Part shown: positions 8,909-16,277 of the stretch, piece by piece | Numbering within the stretch: the stretch's first letter is position 1 | How the letters are laid out: every line of letters starts with the position of its first letter | Source of the DNA: Lacrimispora saccharolytica | GTDB lineage: Bacteria; Bacillota; Clostridia; Lachnospirales; Lachnospiraceae | DNA: 64,000 bases | Direction: 5' to 3' | Assembly (NCBI GenBank): GCA_021531795.1 | Contig: JADYUL010000004.1 | Span: 62,001-126,000, forward strand | Program-made: the position numbers and the translations under genes | The notes under the pieces: generated by a model | Database searches by the model: none | What the model saw: only the letters and a program-made list of their open reading frames with translations | Told to the model about the DNA's origin: nothing

Positions 8909-8955
8909 TAAGAGGTTATGTGCATAACCACAATGGTTAAGCACATAACCTCTTA
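8909..8955. promoter_or_regulatory. Long stem-loop in the MATE leader (possible attenuator or operator)
   Basis: Perfect 15-bp arms (8909-8923 and 8941-8955; TAAGAGGTTATGTGC) continue after one mismatch into TAACC/GGTTA around a 5-nt loop, giving about 20 paired positions. On the minus strand it is followed by TTATTATTG, which is only moderately U-rich. It lies about 47 nt before the MATE start. The span 8863-9226 between the divergent genes holds no other gene that I can support. Confidence 0.6.
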
Positions 8956-8984
8956 CAAATTCAATCAATTATTTTTGTATATAA

Positions 8985-9011
8985 TTACCAAAACAGTATA
9001 TTCTGCGACAA
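8985..9011 (-). CDS. Possible leader peptide upstream of the MATE gene
   Basis: A strong AAGGAGG (9016-9022) is followed after 4 nt by a TTG codon opening an 8-codon frame, M-S-Q-N-I-L-F-W, ending at TAA. The stop is 29 nt before the long stem-loop. This layout resembles translational attenuators of antibiotic-resistance genes. The frame is very short and could be fortuitous, but the strong ribosome binding site has no other user. Confidence 0.3.
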   Translation of the reverse strand: MSQNILFW

Positions 9012-9226
9012 TTTGCCTCCTTGTTTTGCGTCGGTGCTTTTGTTGTGATTATGTTATCAAAGAGGTCTTTTCTTGAAAAATATATAGAAACAATGACTGG
9101 TTATAGTTTTATCCTATATCAACGATTATTAACAATATTGCTCCCAAATTGTTAAAAACGCTTGGTCGCACTGTTTATGATTATCTGATAGAATATGTTA
9201 AAATTAAGTGCAAAGGTGGGAAAAAT

Positions 9227-10351
9227 ATGAACAATATGAATAAGGAACTTGATAAAGCGCCCGGAAGTCCTCTTCGTCGGGCATACCTTGATAACATCAG
9301 ATTCATTACAGTCTGCATTGTTGTAATATATCATGTTATATATATCTTCAACGGTGTGCAGCCCTTCGGTGTGATCGGTCCATTTATGGATAGGCAGATA
9401 CAGGATGCTTTCCAATATATTACCTATCCCTGGTTTATGGCACTGCTCTTCGTTGTGTCGGGAATGAGTTCCAGATATTATCTCGAAAAACACAGTACGA
9501 AGAGTTTCATCAAGGACAGGACTCGTAAACTTCTGGTGCCGTCCACACTCGGGCTCTTCGCCTTCCACTGGATTCTGGGATATTACAATATGATAATCGG
9601 TGGTGGTTTTGAGGAGGCTATGTCGCAGATGCCCAAGCCGATACTGTATGTGGTTATGGCCGTATCGGGAACCGGCGTGCTCTGGTTCATTCAGGTGCTG
9701 TGGCTGCTGTCACTTCTGCTTATTCTGATAAGAAAGATTGAGAAAGACAGGCTGTACAATCTGTGTAAGCGGATGCCTATATGGCTCATCCTTCTCTTCT
9801 GCGTTGTGAATTATCTGGCAGCTCAGGTTCTCAATACACCCATGATTACCGTGTACCGCTTTGGAATCTATGGTTTCTGTTTCCTTATGGGCTACTTCGT
9901 CTTCTCGCACGATGAGATTGTTGACAGGCTTTGCAGTCTGCGTATCATACTCGCTGTTGTGGCTGTTGGTCTTGGTATTTCGTATACAATATTTTATTTC
10001 GGTGAAAACTATGCAACAGAGCCTGTTATTAACAATATGCTTGCCTGCCTCTTTTGCTGGTTTGCTATTCTTGCCATACTGACCAATATGAAGAAATACT
10101 TCGATTACTCAACTGCGTTCACCTCATGGATGAGCCGGAAGTCTTGGAACCTGTATATCTTCCACTACCTTCCTCTTGCAATGGTTGCATACTATCTTCA
10201 TATATATGCGCCCGGCCTGCCTGCATTTGTTGTATATCTTCTTGTAGTTATCGCCGCCTTTGCAGGAGCCTTCGTGCTGGGTGAAGTTGTCAGTCGAATA
10301 CCTGTTATTAGATATTGTGTACTTGGAATAAAGGGAAAGAAAAATGTTTAA
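9227..10351 (+). CDS. Acyltransferase family 3 membrane protein
   Basis: 374-residue polytopic membrane protein of the Acyl_transf_3 family, which O-acylates cell-surface glycans or other exported substrates. The N-terminal signature is RRAYLDNIRFITVCIVVIYH, followed by about ten membrane segments and the late motif SRKSWNLYIFHYLPL. The ATG at 9227 is preferred over an upstream frame opening at 9149 because it follows AAAGGTGGG. Its 3' end overlaps the XRE-AbrB regulator by 8 nt, so the two are probably cotranscribed. Acceptor substrate cannot be predicted. Confidence 0.87.
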   Translation: MNNMNKELDKAPGSPLRRAYLDNIRFITVCIVVIYHVIYIFNGVQPFGVIGPFMDRQIQDAFQYITYPWFMALLFVVSGMSSRYYLEKHSTKSFIKDRTRKLLVPSTLGLFAFHWILGYYNMIIGGGFEEAMSQMPKPILYVVMAVSGTGVLWFIQVLWLLSLLLILIRKIEKDRLYNLCKRMPIWLILLFCVVNYLAAQVLNTPMITVYRFGIYGFCFLMGYFVFSHDEIVDRLCSLRIILAVVAVGLGISYTIFYFGENYATEPVINNMLACLFCWFAILAILTNMKKYFDYSTAFTSWMSRKSWNLYIFHYLPLAMVAYYLHIYAPGLPAFVVYLLVVIAAFAGAFVLGEVVSRIPVIRYCVLGIKGKKNV

Positions 10352-10769
10352 GGATAATCTTATTGAACTTAGAAAGCTTAATGGTATGTCTCAGGATGAG
10401 CTTGCTGACAGAATCGGCGTCAGCAGACAAACTGTATCCAAATATGAAACCGGAGAATCGTTGCCGGATATCGAGAAATGCAAGCGTATTGCAGAGGTCT
10501 TCTCCGTGTCGATGGATGACCTGATTAACTATGAGCGAAATAACAAGAATAATCTTGGGTTAAATGTTCCGCCCAAAGGCAAGCACATCTTCGGCATGGT
10601 AAAGGTCGGCGATAAGGGGCAGATTGTAATACCTGCGGAAGCAAGGAAAATCTTCGATATTAATCCCGGAGACAACCTTATTGTCCTTGGTGACGAGTCA
10701 CAGGGCATCGCCATTGTGAAGGAGAAGGGACTTATGGACCTGTTAAGACTGGCTACCAAGCTTTGCTGA
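10344..10769 (+). CDS. XRE-type HTH regulator fused to an AbrB/SpoVT-like domain
   Basis: 141-residue protein with two potential DNA-binding modules. Residues 5-60 form an XRE helix-turn-helix (LRKLNGMSQDELADRIGVSR, then QTVSKYE). Residues 83-125 form an AbrB-type swapped hairpin (GMVKVGDKGQIVIPAEARKI, then FDINPGD). AbrB domains dimerise and bind AT-rich DNA. The gene overlaps the acyltransferase by 8 nt, and its 3' end overlaps the convergent phosphatase gene by 27 bp. The target is unknown; it may regulate its own operon. Confidence 0.9.
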   Translation: MFKDNLIELRKLNGMSQDELADRIGVSRQTVSKYETGESLPDIEKCKRIAEVFSVSMDDLINYERNNKNNLGLNVPPKGKHIFGMVKVGDKGQIVIPAEARKIFDINPGDNLIVLGDESQGIAIVKEKGLMDLLRLATKLC

Positions 10770-11213
10770 GAGGACACGCCATAGCCCCTCAAGGCCTTCC
10801 ATAATATCATTATATGTATCATCAAAGTTGCCGGTATACCAGGGATCCGCAATATCCCTGCTCTTACCGGCAAATTCCAACAATTTGTACATCTTGCCCT
10901 CCGGATCTCCTCCGGTGATCCGGCTCATATTCCTAATATTCCAATCATCCATACCGATCAGATAGTCATATCTGTCATAATCAGACTTGGTCATCTGAAC
11001 AGCTCTGTGCTTAAGTATGGGAATGCCTGTCTCACGCAGCTTATTCACCGTTCCATAGTGTGGACCGTTGCCAATCTCTTCCCTGCTTGTCGCGGCCGAA
11101 TCAGTCTCGATCACGTCCTCCAACCCCTTCTGCTTTATCTGATAATCAAATATAAACTGAGCCATCGTGCTACGGCAAATATTGCCGTGGCAGATGAATA
11201 GTACTTTTATCAT
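10743..11213 (-). CDS. Low-molecular-weight protein-tyrosine phosphatase
   Basis: 156-residue cytosolic phosphatase of the LMW-PTP family. The catalytic P-loop CHGNICRS (C-x5-R-S; nucleophile Cys8, Arg14) is at the N-terminus. The general-acid Asp lies in ADPWYTGNFDDTY. The ATG at 11213 follows AAGGAG by 8 nt and puts the P-loop at the usual position; an upstream in-frame Met at 11240 is less likely. Relatives dephosphorylate bacterial tyrosine kinases or arginine-phosphorylated proteins. No kinase is adjacent. Confidence 0.93.
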   Translation of the reverse strand: MIKVLFICHGNICRSTMAQFIFDYQIKQKGLEDVIETDSAATSREEIGNGPHYGTVNKLRETGIPILKHRAVQMTKSDYDRYDYLIGMDDWNIRNMSRITGGDPEGKMYKLLEFAGKSRDIADPWYTGNFDDTYNDIMEGLEGLWRVLSAKLGSQS

Positions 11214-11289
11214 ACTCAAAACTCCTTGTATTTTCGGCATTTCTTAAAGTTTGCATACCTCTTAACTCGGCATATTATATGCATAAAAT

Positions 11290-11637
11290 GGCATATTATT
11301 TCAAGCAAAAGGTATAAGGTACTTATGCCTCTTCTTGCGATCATGTCGCAGCAGACTACAGTCTTACCAAATCCTTCCTTCCGCGGCAGAACATCATAAA
11401 GAAATCACTTGCAATCTTATTCGTAACATCAAATTTCTTTATACGAGCACCCTGATCCGGGTCATACAATTCCACAACTCCTTCAGCGTCGCCAGACACA
11501 ATATCCGCATACGAAATACCGGCTTCATCCAAACGCTCTTTCAAAAGTCGGTTTTCATCCTCCAATGCCTGTATCCTGGATTGTAATGAATTAATTAAAT
11601 CTGAATATTGCTGTGTAGGTTCCTTCATCCTCATCAC
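11290..11637 (-). pseudogene. Collapsed remnant of a TOTE-type primase-helicase (N-terminus joined to a helicase Walker A fragment)
   Basis: The first 93 codons (ATG at 11637, TAG near 11356) encode a short coiled coil (SLQSRIQALEDENRLLKERL) and GARIKKFDVTNKIASDFF followed by FCRGRKD. This matches my recollection of the start of proteins named for the TOTE conflict-system archaeo-eukaryotic primase domain. Immediately after, in the +1 frame from 11368, the DNA encodes GKTVVCCDMIARRGISTL, resembling motif I of the helicase half of the same proteins (GKTVV..xMIARRxVxTL). The primase domain and most of the helicase are missing, so an internal deletion is inferred. It overlaps the metallophosphoesterase stop by 4 nt. 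No function is likely to remain. Confidence 0.65.
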
Positions 11638-12365
11638 ACTCCCTGTTTCCCCATAACCTCTGTCTTCTCATATTTCCCGGTTTCCGAATCAATAACAATC
11701 ATCGCCGACTCTCCAATCTGTCTTCCGTCTCTATAGGTAGAGAACACATCTGTGGATATGATGCCGTCTTTTTCAAATATCTTCTCCACCGGAGTATGCC
11801 CTACCACCTGTTTGTAGGTATCTGCTCTGAATATCTCTCTGGTCTCGCACTGTGGTCTGAGCCATAACGGTGATTTATCATTCCAGAGATAATCATGGGA
11901 AGCATCGTTCACCGCTGTAATAACATCATCTATATCAGCAAACAGCAGATCCGCGTTTAGCCATTTCAGAAAATCAGCTGTAAGCCCTCCATGTGAGAAA
12001 AGCACATTGTCAATCCGATGGATTATGTTGATCTGTGTCGGACTCTTAAGGCTGTTCTCAAGTTCTTCGAGCTTTGATATGACCGTCCTCTCGGCATAAG
12101 GAGAATATCCAGTCTCAAGCCTTCCCCACGGGTAGCTGACATCATGATTGCCATAGCACCAGAGAGTATCCGGATAGTCCATGGCATATGCGATTGCCCG
12201 GTCAAATGTTTCTTTATATCGTTCTATCTGAAACTCCATATTCCAGTCATCCGGAATATCCATAAGGCATACAGCCCGATCTGCCTTACCGTCTTTTATG
12301 ATTTGCTCTGCCCTGTCAAATATCCATGTTTTCAGATGAATATCCGGTATTACAAGTACTCGCAT
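11634..12365 (-). CDS. Calcineurin-like metallophosphoesterase
   Basis: 243-residue phosphoesterase of the STP-like metallophosphatase group. Metal-binding motifs in order: VIPDIHLK (D-x-H), a degenerate second motif around LMDIPDDW, WCYGNHDVSYPWG (G-N-H-D), LFSHGG and VGHTPVEK. The ATG at 12365 follows GGGGAGATGGAG. The stop overlaps the start of the TOTE-like remnant by 4 nt, so the pair was translationally coupled. Substrate unknown (nucleotide, phosphoprotein or nucleic acid ends). The present copy looks intact. Confidence 0.85.
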   Translation of the reverse strand: MRVLVIPDIHLKTWIFDRAEQIIKDGKADRAVCLMDIPDDWNMEFQIERYKETFDRAIAYAMDYPDTLWCYGNHDVSYPWGRLETGYSPYAERTVISKLEELENSLKSPTQINIIHRIDNVLFSHGGLTADFLKWLNADLLFADIDDVITAVNDASHDYLWNDKSPLWLRPQCETREIFRADTYKQVVGHTPVEKIFEKDGIISTDVFSTYRDGRQIGESAMIVIDSETGKYEKTEVMGKQGV

Positions 12366-12498
12366 AACTCCATCTCCCCATAAGCAAAACAATTTTCGAG
12401 CGATATACGTAGTTGAAAGTCACCACTCGTTTTATCAATGTTACCATCAAAAGACAACTTCATTTCTGCAAGCGCCTAAAGTGTACTTCTAAATTCAC

Positions 12499-13893
12499 CT
12501 ACCGCTTTATTCTAATAAGTGCCGTCGGTGATTTTGCATTTCCATCTCTATAAACGATATCCTCATTAATCAACGGATTTAGTACTTCCGCCAAAAACTG
12601 ACTTCTACTCTTATATTTTGTATATGCCTGAAGTTCTTTTACAGATTTCGGTCCTTCTATTTTTAGTATTTCCAATATTCTTTCTGCATCTGTTACCACG
12701 TCATTATCAGTCTCTACTCCATTCTCTTCATAAAGCTTATCATACAAACGTAGATTCAAAAAACCAGGATATATCGATACAACTGGTTGCAAGTGTTCTT
12801 CACTATCTTTATAACTTTCAATCATAGTCTGAAAGCCTGTACCACCACGTTCCATTAAATTTGCTTCATCAAGACACGCCGCTATTATTGTATTTCTACG
12901 TATAGAAGGAATAGAGCCAATAGGATATTCTTCATAGTTCTTCGGTAACAGCCATGATCCTGGTGATACGATCTCTATTCTGTCGCAATATATATCTACA
13001 TCTATCTGAGTACCAGATATAGAATAGTCCCTATGAGCTACTGCATTTACAAGGGCTTCTCTAATCGCCTCTTTCGGATATGATCGAATTTCCTCACGAC
13101 CACCGTTTGGAGTCTTTTGCCATCCTGTCTTCGTATTTCTTTCAATGAAATTGATTGCATCTTGAAAAACCTTAGCCAAAGATCCTTTAAATCTTTCGTG
13201 ATCCAATACAGTTCCTGTCTTTTGTTTTCCCTTCCAAAGCCGACAGCATAGCAAGGAATCATCTCCATCATAATCGTCACCAAACATGATAAAACCAGAT
13301 TTTGCAAAGCCCTCTTTAGATACAATTTCCTCATTCTGTAAATCCTTTAATGTTGGAGTCGACGAATCCTCCCTGTACTCCCTGCATACCTTGATATATT
13401 CCGTCCATTTCTTTTCATCGTACTTTATCTCCGTCGTTTCATTATCTACACCAAACTTCCTTTTATGCAAAGCAATTATTTCTTCTGGTGTAGCAGGCGG
13501 TGTATTTCCATCACCTTTAATATATACGGTCTCATTAAAATCACCCTCTCGATATCTTAAGATTGAATCCGCTTGGATGACATTGACCGCCAAAACAAAG
13601 CGCTCTGCATTCGCATCAACACTTCTCAACATATACTGAACCCTTGCATGCGGAAATATATGTCTATCGTTAATCGTAGCAATAAGATTTTTTGTCTTAT
13701 CAATTTCTTCCAAGCTAATACCAAAAGCCTCGCCTTCATTCGAAACTCCGACAAACATAACTCCTCCTTTCCCGTTTGCATATCCAACAATTGTTTTAGC
13801 CCATTTAATAGGTTTGTCAGGATTCAAAACTGTCTTATATTCATAATCCAAATCTTCTGATATTACATCTGGAAATAATTCACGTATATGCAT
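12499..13893 (-). CDS. AlbA_2/Schlafen-type putative DNA-binding regulator with GHKL-like domain
   Basis: 464-residue protein. The N-terminal AlbA_2 (Schlafen-like) domain shows YEYKTVL and GKGGVMFVGVSNEGEAFG. A central GHKL-like ATPase-related part follows (YPKEAIREALVNAVAHRDYS, then RIEIVSPG and MERGGTGFQTM). The C-terminus is winged-HTH-like (AERILEILKIEGPKSVKELQ). Such proteins are usually called transcriptional regulators and often sit in mobile or variable loci. The ATG at 13893 follows AGGAGG; the frame stays open upstream only because it runs through short repeats (13932-13980) that may be its operator. An IS605 element lies upstream. Confidence 0.82.
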   Translation of the reverse strand: MHIRELFPDVISEDLDYEYKTVLNPDKPIKWAKTIVGYANGKGGVMFVGVSNEGEAFGISLEEIDKTKNLIATINDRHIFPHARVQYMLRSVDANAERFVLAVNVIQADSILRYREGDFNETVYIKGDGNTPPATPEEIIALHKRKFGVDNETTEIKYDEKKWTEYIKVCREYREDSSTPTLKDLQNEEIVSKEGFAKSGFIMFGDDYDGDDSLLCCRLWKGKQKTGTVLDHERFKGSLAKVFQDAINFIERNTKTGWQKTPNGGREEIRSYPKEAIREALVNAVAHRDYSISGTQIDVDIYCDRIEIVSPGSWLLPKNYEEYPIGSIPSIRRNTIIAACLDEANLMERGGTGFQTMIESYKDSEEHLQPVVSIYPGFLNLRLYDKLYEENGVETDNDVVTDAERILEILKIEGPKSVKELQAYTKYKSRSQFLAEVLNPLINEDIVYRDGNAKSPTALIRIKR

Positions 13894-13931
13894 CTTGGCA
13901 CCTCCTGCAGTCTTATGCAATAAACATATCA

Positions 13932-13980
13932 AACATTTCGGAACATTACAACAACATTTCGGAACATTTCGACGGCATTT
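13932..13980. repeat. Iterons upstream of the AlbA_2 gene
   Basis: Two 16-bp copies of AACATTTCGGAACATT start at 13932 and 13953, i.e. 21 bp apart (two helical turns). A third, degenerate copy overlaps at 13963-13980. Another partial copy (AACATTTCGGTGCAT) is at 14082-14096. Their position 40-90 nt before the start codon suggests an autoregulatory operator; this is inference. Confidence 0.6.
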
Positions 13981-14159
13981 CAACTTCACATGAATACTGC
14001 AATTAGAATTAACATAATTACGCTATTTTACTCTGAATACCGAGAATTCACCTAAAAAAAGATTACAAAAGACTTTTGGGTAACATTTCGGTGCATCGTA
14101 ATGTTCATACTCCTCAACTTCCATCTCACGACTGCAAATGAAACAGTTCCATATAAACA

Positions 14160-14196
14160 AACCGACACTTAACCGACATTCAAACCGACATTTTTT
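14160..14196. repeat. Three 11-bp direct repeats (AACCGACAYTT) beside the IS605 right end
   Basis: Consecutive units AACCGACACTT, AACCGACATTC and AAACCGACATTTTTT recur at 11-12 bp spacing, about one helical turn each. They abut the IS605 right end (about 14201), so the insertion may have split a regulatory region. Function not known. Confidence 0.45.
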
Positions 14197-14200
14197 GTAA

Positions 14201-14347
14201 GTGAACTACTCCGACTTATAGAAGTCGGAGTTTCCTGCTTCAACCACTACTGCGTTGACTACGATGATGCGTAACTCAATGTCTTACACAATGTCCACAG
14301 GCGTATAAGTTCGGGCTGATTCCATCCCTACTGTATATTTAGTTTTG
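14201..14347 (-). ncRNA. Predicted reRNA (omega RNA) scaffold region of TnpB
   Basis: TnpB nucleases use a guide RNA made from the 3' end of tnpB plus the right end of the element. Here the 147-nt tail after the tnpB stop holds the right-end hairpin (14209-14230) and ends at the inferred boundary near 14201, so the guide would be read from host DNA below 14201. Placement follows from family knowledge; the processing site is not visible. Confidence 0.5.
14209..14230. repeat. IS605 right-end hairpin
   Basis: CTCCGACTT-ATAG-AAGTCGGAG forms a perfect 9-bp stem. It lies 8 bp inside the inferred right boundary, the expected position for TnpA recognition. Confidence 0.75.
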
Positions 14348-15487
14348 TTAAGCCACCTCAGTCAGTAGTCGTAATCCTTCGTTTAGGATATTAATAGCAG
14401 CATTTTGGTCACGGCTTATTGTAAGGCCACAATTACATTTCATTGTACGGATTGCTAAATCTTTCATTTCAGGATGCAACGTACCGCAACAATGACATAT
14501 TTGTGACGATGGAAACCACTTGTCTACTTTTACAAGATACTTATTTCTATCAGACAGCTTGTATTCGAGCATTGATAGGAACATTCCGTATCCGTTGTCA
14601 AGAGTAGTTTTGCCGTTTCCGAAACCACGATTAGACATAGCTCGCATGTTTAGACTTTCCACGCAAACAACATCGTACTGATTGGCTATCTCAGTAGATA
14701 TTTTGTGCAGGTTATCCAAACGCTGATTTGCGATGTGTCTATGGATTTTGTTTACTTTAAGCAGTTGTTTGATATAATTGTTAGACTTTTCTTCTCCCTT
14801 TTTAGAGTCTTGCATACGTGATAGCTTGCGTTGTTCTTTGGCGAGTTTATTATGGCTTTCACGATAATATTTATGATTAGTGCCGATGTTACCATTGTTG
14901 TCTACATATAGACCATCAGAAGCATAATCCAACCCGATAGCATTGGTTTTGTCCGCAATATAATGGCTTGTGACAGTATCAAACTCAAAAAGTACAGAAA
15001 TATAATACTTACCGTCTGATTCCTGTGATACAGTAGCGGATTTGATAATCCAATCACTGTCAGGAATACGATGGATAACGGCTTTTACATTACCAATCTT
15101 AGGAAGTTTGATGTATTTGTTATCTATGATAGCAACTGTCCCCTTCTGATTGTTTGTGGTATATGATTTACGACTATGCTTTGCAGACTTATATTTGGGA
15201 AATCCATTATTCTTCTTACGTGATTTGCTCAACGTATTACGGAATGCCTCTTGTAAATCTATCTGTTTATTAGCAAGAGCAAGACTGTCCACTTCTCTAA
15301 GGTAGGGATACTTGTCTTTATATTTAGCAGGCGTTACAGTAGGAAATTTACCAGTTGCTTTGTAACCTTCAATCTTATCGGAAAGCATAAGATTATAAAC
15401 CTTACGGCAACAACCGAAGGTTTTTGCAAACATAATACTTTGTTCAGTTGTAGGGTATACCCTGTACTTAATTGCTTTGTTTGCCAT
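14348..15487 (-). CDS. tnpB: TnpB RNA-guided nuclease / OrfB of IS605
   Basis: 379 residues, a normal TnpB length. N-terminal helix-turn-helix part: KYRVYPTTEQSIMFAKTFGC. RuvC-like active-site residues appear in order: Asp in IGLDYASDGL, Glu in VVCVESLNM, and Asp in SRDQNAAINIL. A zinc finger lies between the last two (CHCCG...KCNCG; the second pair is C-x-C). All catalytic positions are kept, so the nuclease is predicted active. It overlaps tnpA by 20 bp. Its tail and the right end should form the guide RNA scaffold. Confidence 0.95.
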   Translation of the reverse strand: MANKAIKYRVYPTTEQSIMFAKTFGCCRKVYNLMLSDKIEGYKATGKFPTVTPAKYKDKYPYLREVDSLALANKQIDLQEAFRNTLSKSRKKNNGFPKYKSAKHSRKSYTTNNQKGTVAIIDNKYIKLPKIGNVKAVIHRIPDSDWIIKSATVSQESDGKYYISVLFEFDTVTSHYIADKTNAIGLDYASDGLYVDNNGNIGTNHKYYRESHNKLAKEQRKLSRMQDSKKGEEKSNNYIKQLLKVNKIHRHIANQRLDNLHKISTEIANQYDVVCVESLNMRAMSNRGFGNGKTTLDNGYGMFLSMLEYKLSDRNKYLVKVDKWFPSSQICHCCGTLHPEMKDLAIRTMKCNCGLTISRDQNAAINILNEGLRLLTEVA

Positions 15488-15884
15488 CCTTTTTCCCTTG
15501 AGATTGAATATATTGTTTAATAATGTCTACAGTAGCCCCACCTGTGGTCAGCAAGCAAAAACTCTGTGACCAGAACATCTCTTTCCAAAGAGATTTACGT
15601 ATCTTGGGAAACTCTTTCTTTATAATACGACTGCTTGCAGATTTATAAGCATTGATAAATTTACTGATTTCAGTATTCGGTTGCCCTCTAAACAGAATGT
15701 GGACATGGTCTATGTCGTGATTCCATTCTTCTAACGTAATGTTATAGGTAGGAGCAATTTTTACAAATATCTCTTTTAGACGATTAGAGATAGTGTCATC
15801 TATCACTTTATTACGATATTTTATACACATGATAAGCTGATAATGCAACATGAACACCGAATGATTATTTGTATCCAAATTCAT
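15468..15884 (-). CDS. tnpA: IS200/IS605 Y1 HUH transposase TnpA
   Basis: 138-residue single-strand transposase. The HUH motif is HVH in DIDHVHILF, and the catalytic Tyr lies in IIKQYIQSQ. Both are intact and the length is typical, so the element may be mobile. AAGGG precedes the ATG at 15884, and a promoter with a perfect TATAAT box lies upstream at 15929-15957. Confidence 0.95.
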   Translation of the reverse strand: MNLDTNNHSVFMLHYQLIMCIKYRNKVIDDTISNRLKEIFVKIAPTYNITLEEWNHDIDHVHILFRGQPNTEISKFINAYKSASSRIIKKEFPKIRKSLWKEMFWSQSFCLLTTGGATVDIIKQYIQSQGKKDGKQSN

Positions 15885-15928
15885 TGTATTTATAACCCTT
15901 TTAACGAATACGACTGATTTATAATTAG

Positions 15929-15957
15929 ATTATAATACTGTGAAATACAAAAATCAA
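15929..15957 (-). promoter_or_regulatory. Promoter of the IS605 transposase genes
   Basis: TTGATT (15952-15957) and TATAAT (15929-15934) on the minus strand are spaced by 17 bp and lead into tnpA. Confidence 0.65.
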
Positions 15958-15962
15958 GTAAA

Positions 15963-16024
15963 CGCCGTGAATATCGCAATTCATCCCACCACTTATAGAA
16001 GTGGGGGATTTCTTGCTCACGGCG
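15963..16024. repeat. IS605 left-end double hairpin
   Basis: Outer arms CGCCGTGA (15963-15970) and TCACGGCG (16017-16024) enclose an inner hairpin built on CCCACCACTT and AAGTGGGGG around ATAG. The inner core ACTTATAGAAGT is shared with the right end. TTTAAC follows on the outer side. Confidence 0.7.
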
Positions 16025-16087
16025 TGTTAAAGTCCTTTTCCATGTTTCAGCTTCTTTCACATTTTCTATCGAATGGCATTAACAGTT

Positions 16088-16237
16088 CTATTTCGCCTTT
16101 TTACATCCATTCGCCTGGCAGTGACCGGCAGCCGGACATCCGATACATCTTGTACCTTTCTTCTTTTCCTTCCATATGTAAAGAACCGCTGCACCAACTA
16201 TAACCAACAGAATTCCAATGACAATCAAATTTTCCAT
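16088..16237 (-). CDS. FeoB-associated Cys-rich membrane protein
   Basis: 49-residue protein: one N-terminal membrane helix (LIVIGILLVIVGAAVLYIW), a basic stretch (KEKKKG) and a Cys motif C-x2-C-x5-C-x4-C (CIGCPAAGHCQANGC). This matches the small FeoB-associated family often found after feoB in Firmicutes. AGGAGCTGCA precedes the ATG. It follows feoB by 40 nt on the same strand and presumably acts with it at the membrane, perhaps handling ferrous iron; that role is inferred. Confidence 0.9.
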   Translation of the reverse strand: MENLIVIGILLVIVGAAVLYIWKEKKKGTRCIGCPAAGHCQANGCKKAK

Positions 16238-16277
16238 TGCAGCTCCTTTCTGACTTAAGTCTATATGTCAGTCAAAC

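Larger units (their letters stand above)
14201..16025 (-). mobile_element. IS200/IS605-family insertion sequence (tnpA + tnpB)
   Basis: Complete-looking element of about 1.8 kb, oriented on the minus strand. The left end, with a double hairpin (15963-16024), precedes tnpA. tnpB follows with a 20-bp overlap. The right end carries a hairpin at 14209-14230 and finishes near GTAGTTCAC. Both end hairpins share the core ACTTATAGAAGT. The base run TTTAAC flanks the left end (16026-16031, minus strand), resembling the target used by some IS605 elements. No target duplication or terminal inverted repeats are expected or seen. Boundaries are inferred from the hairpins and the TTTAAC flank. Confidence 0.85.

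Noticed and set aside
14023-14124. 33-codon minus-strand frame upstream of the AlbA_2 gene (MEVEEYEHYDAPK...)
   Set aside because: No good ribosome binding site and no recognisable family. It might be the end of a gene broken by the IS605 insertion, but this cannot be supported.
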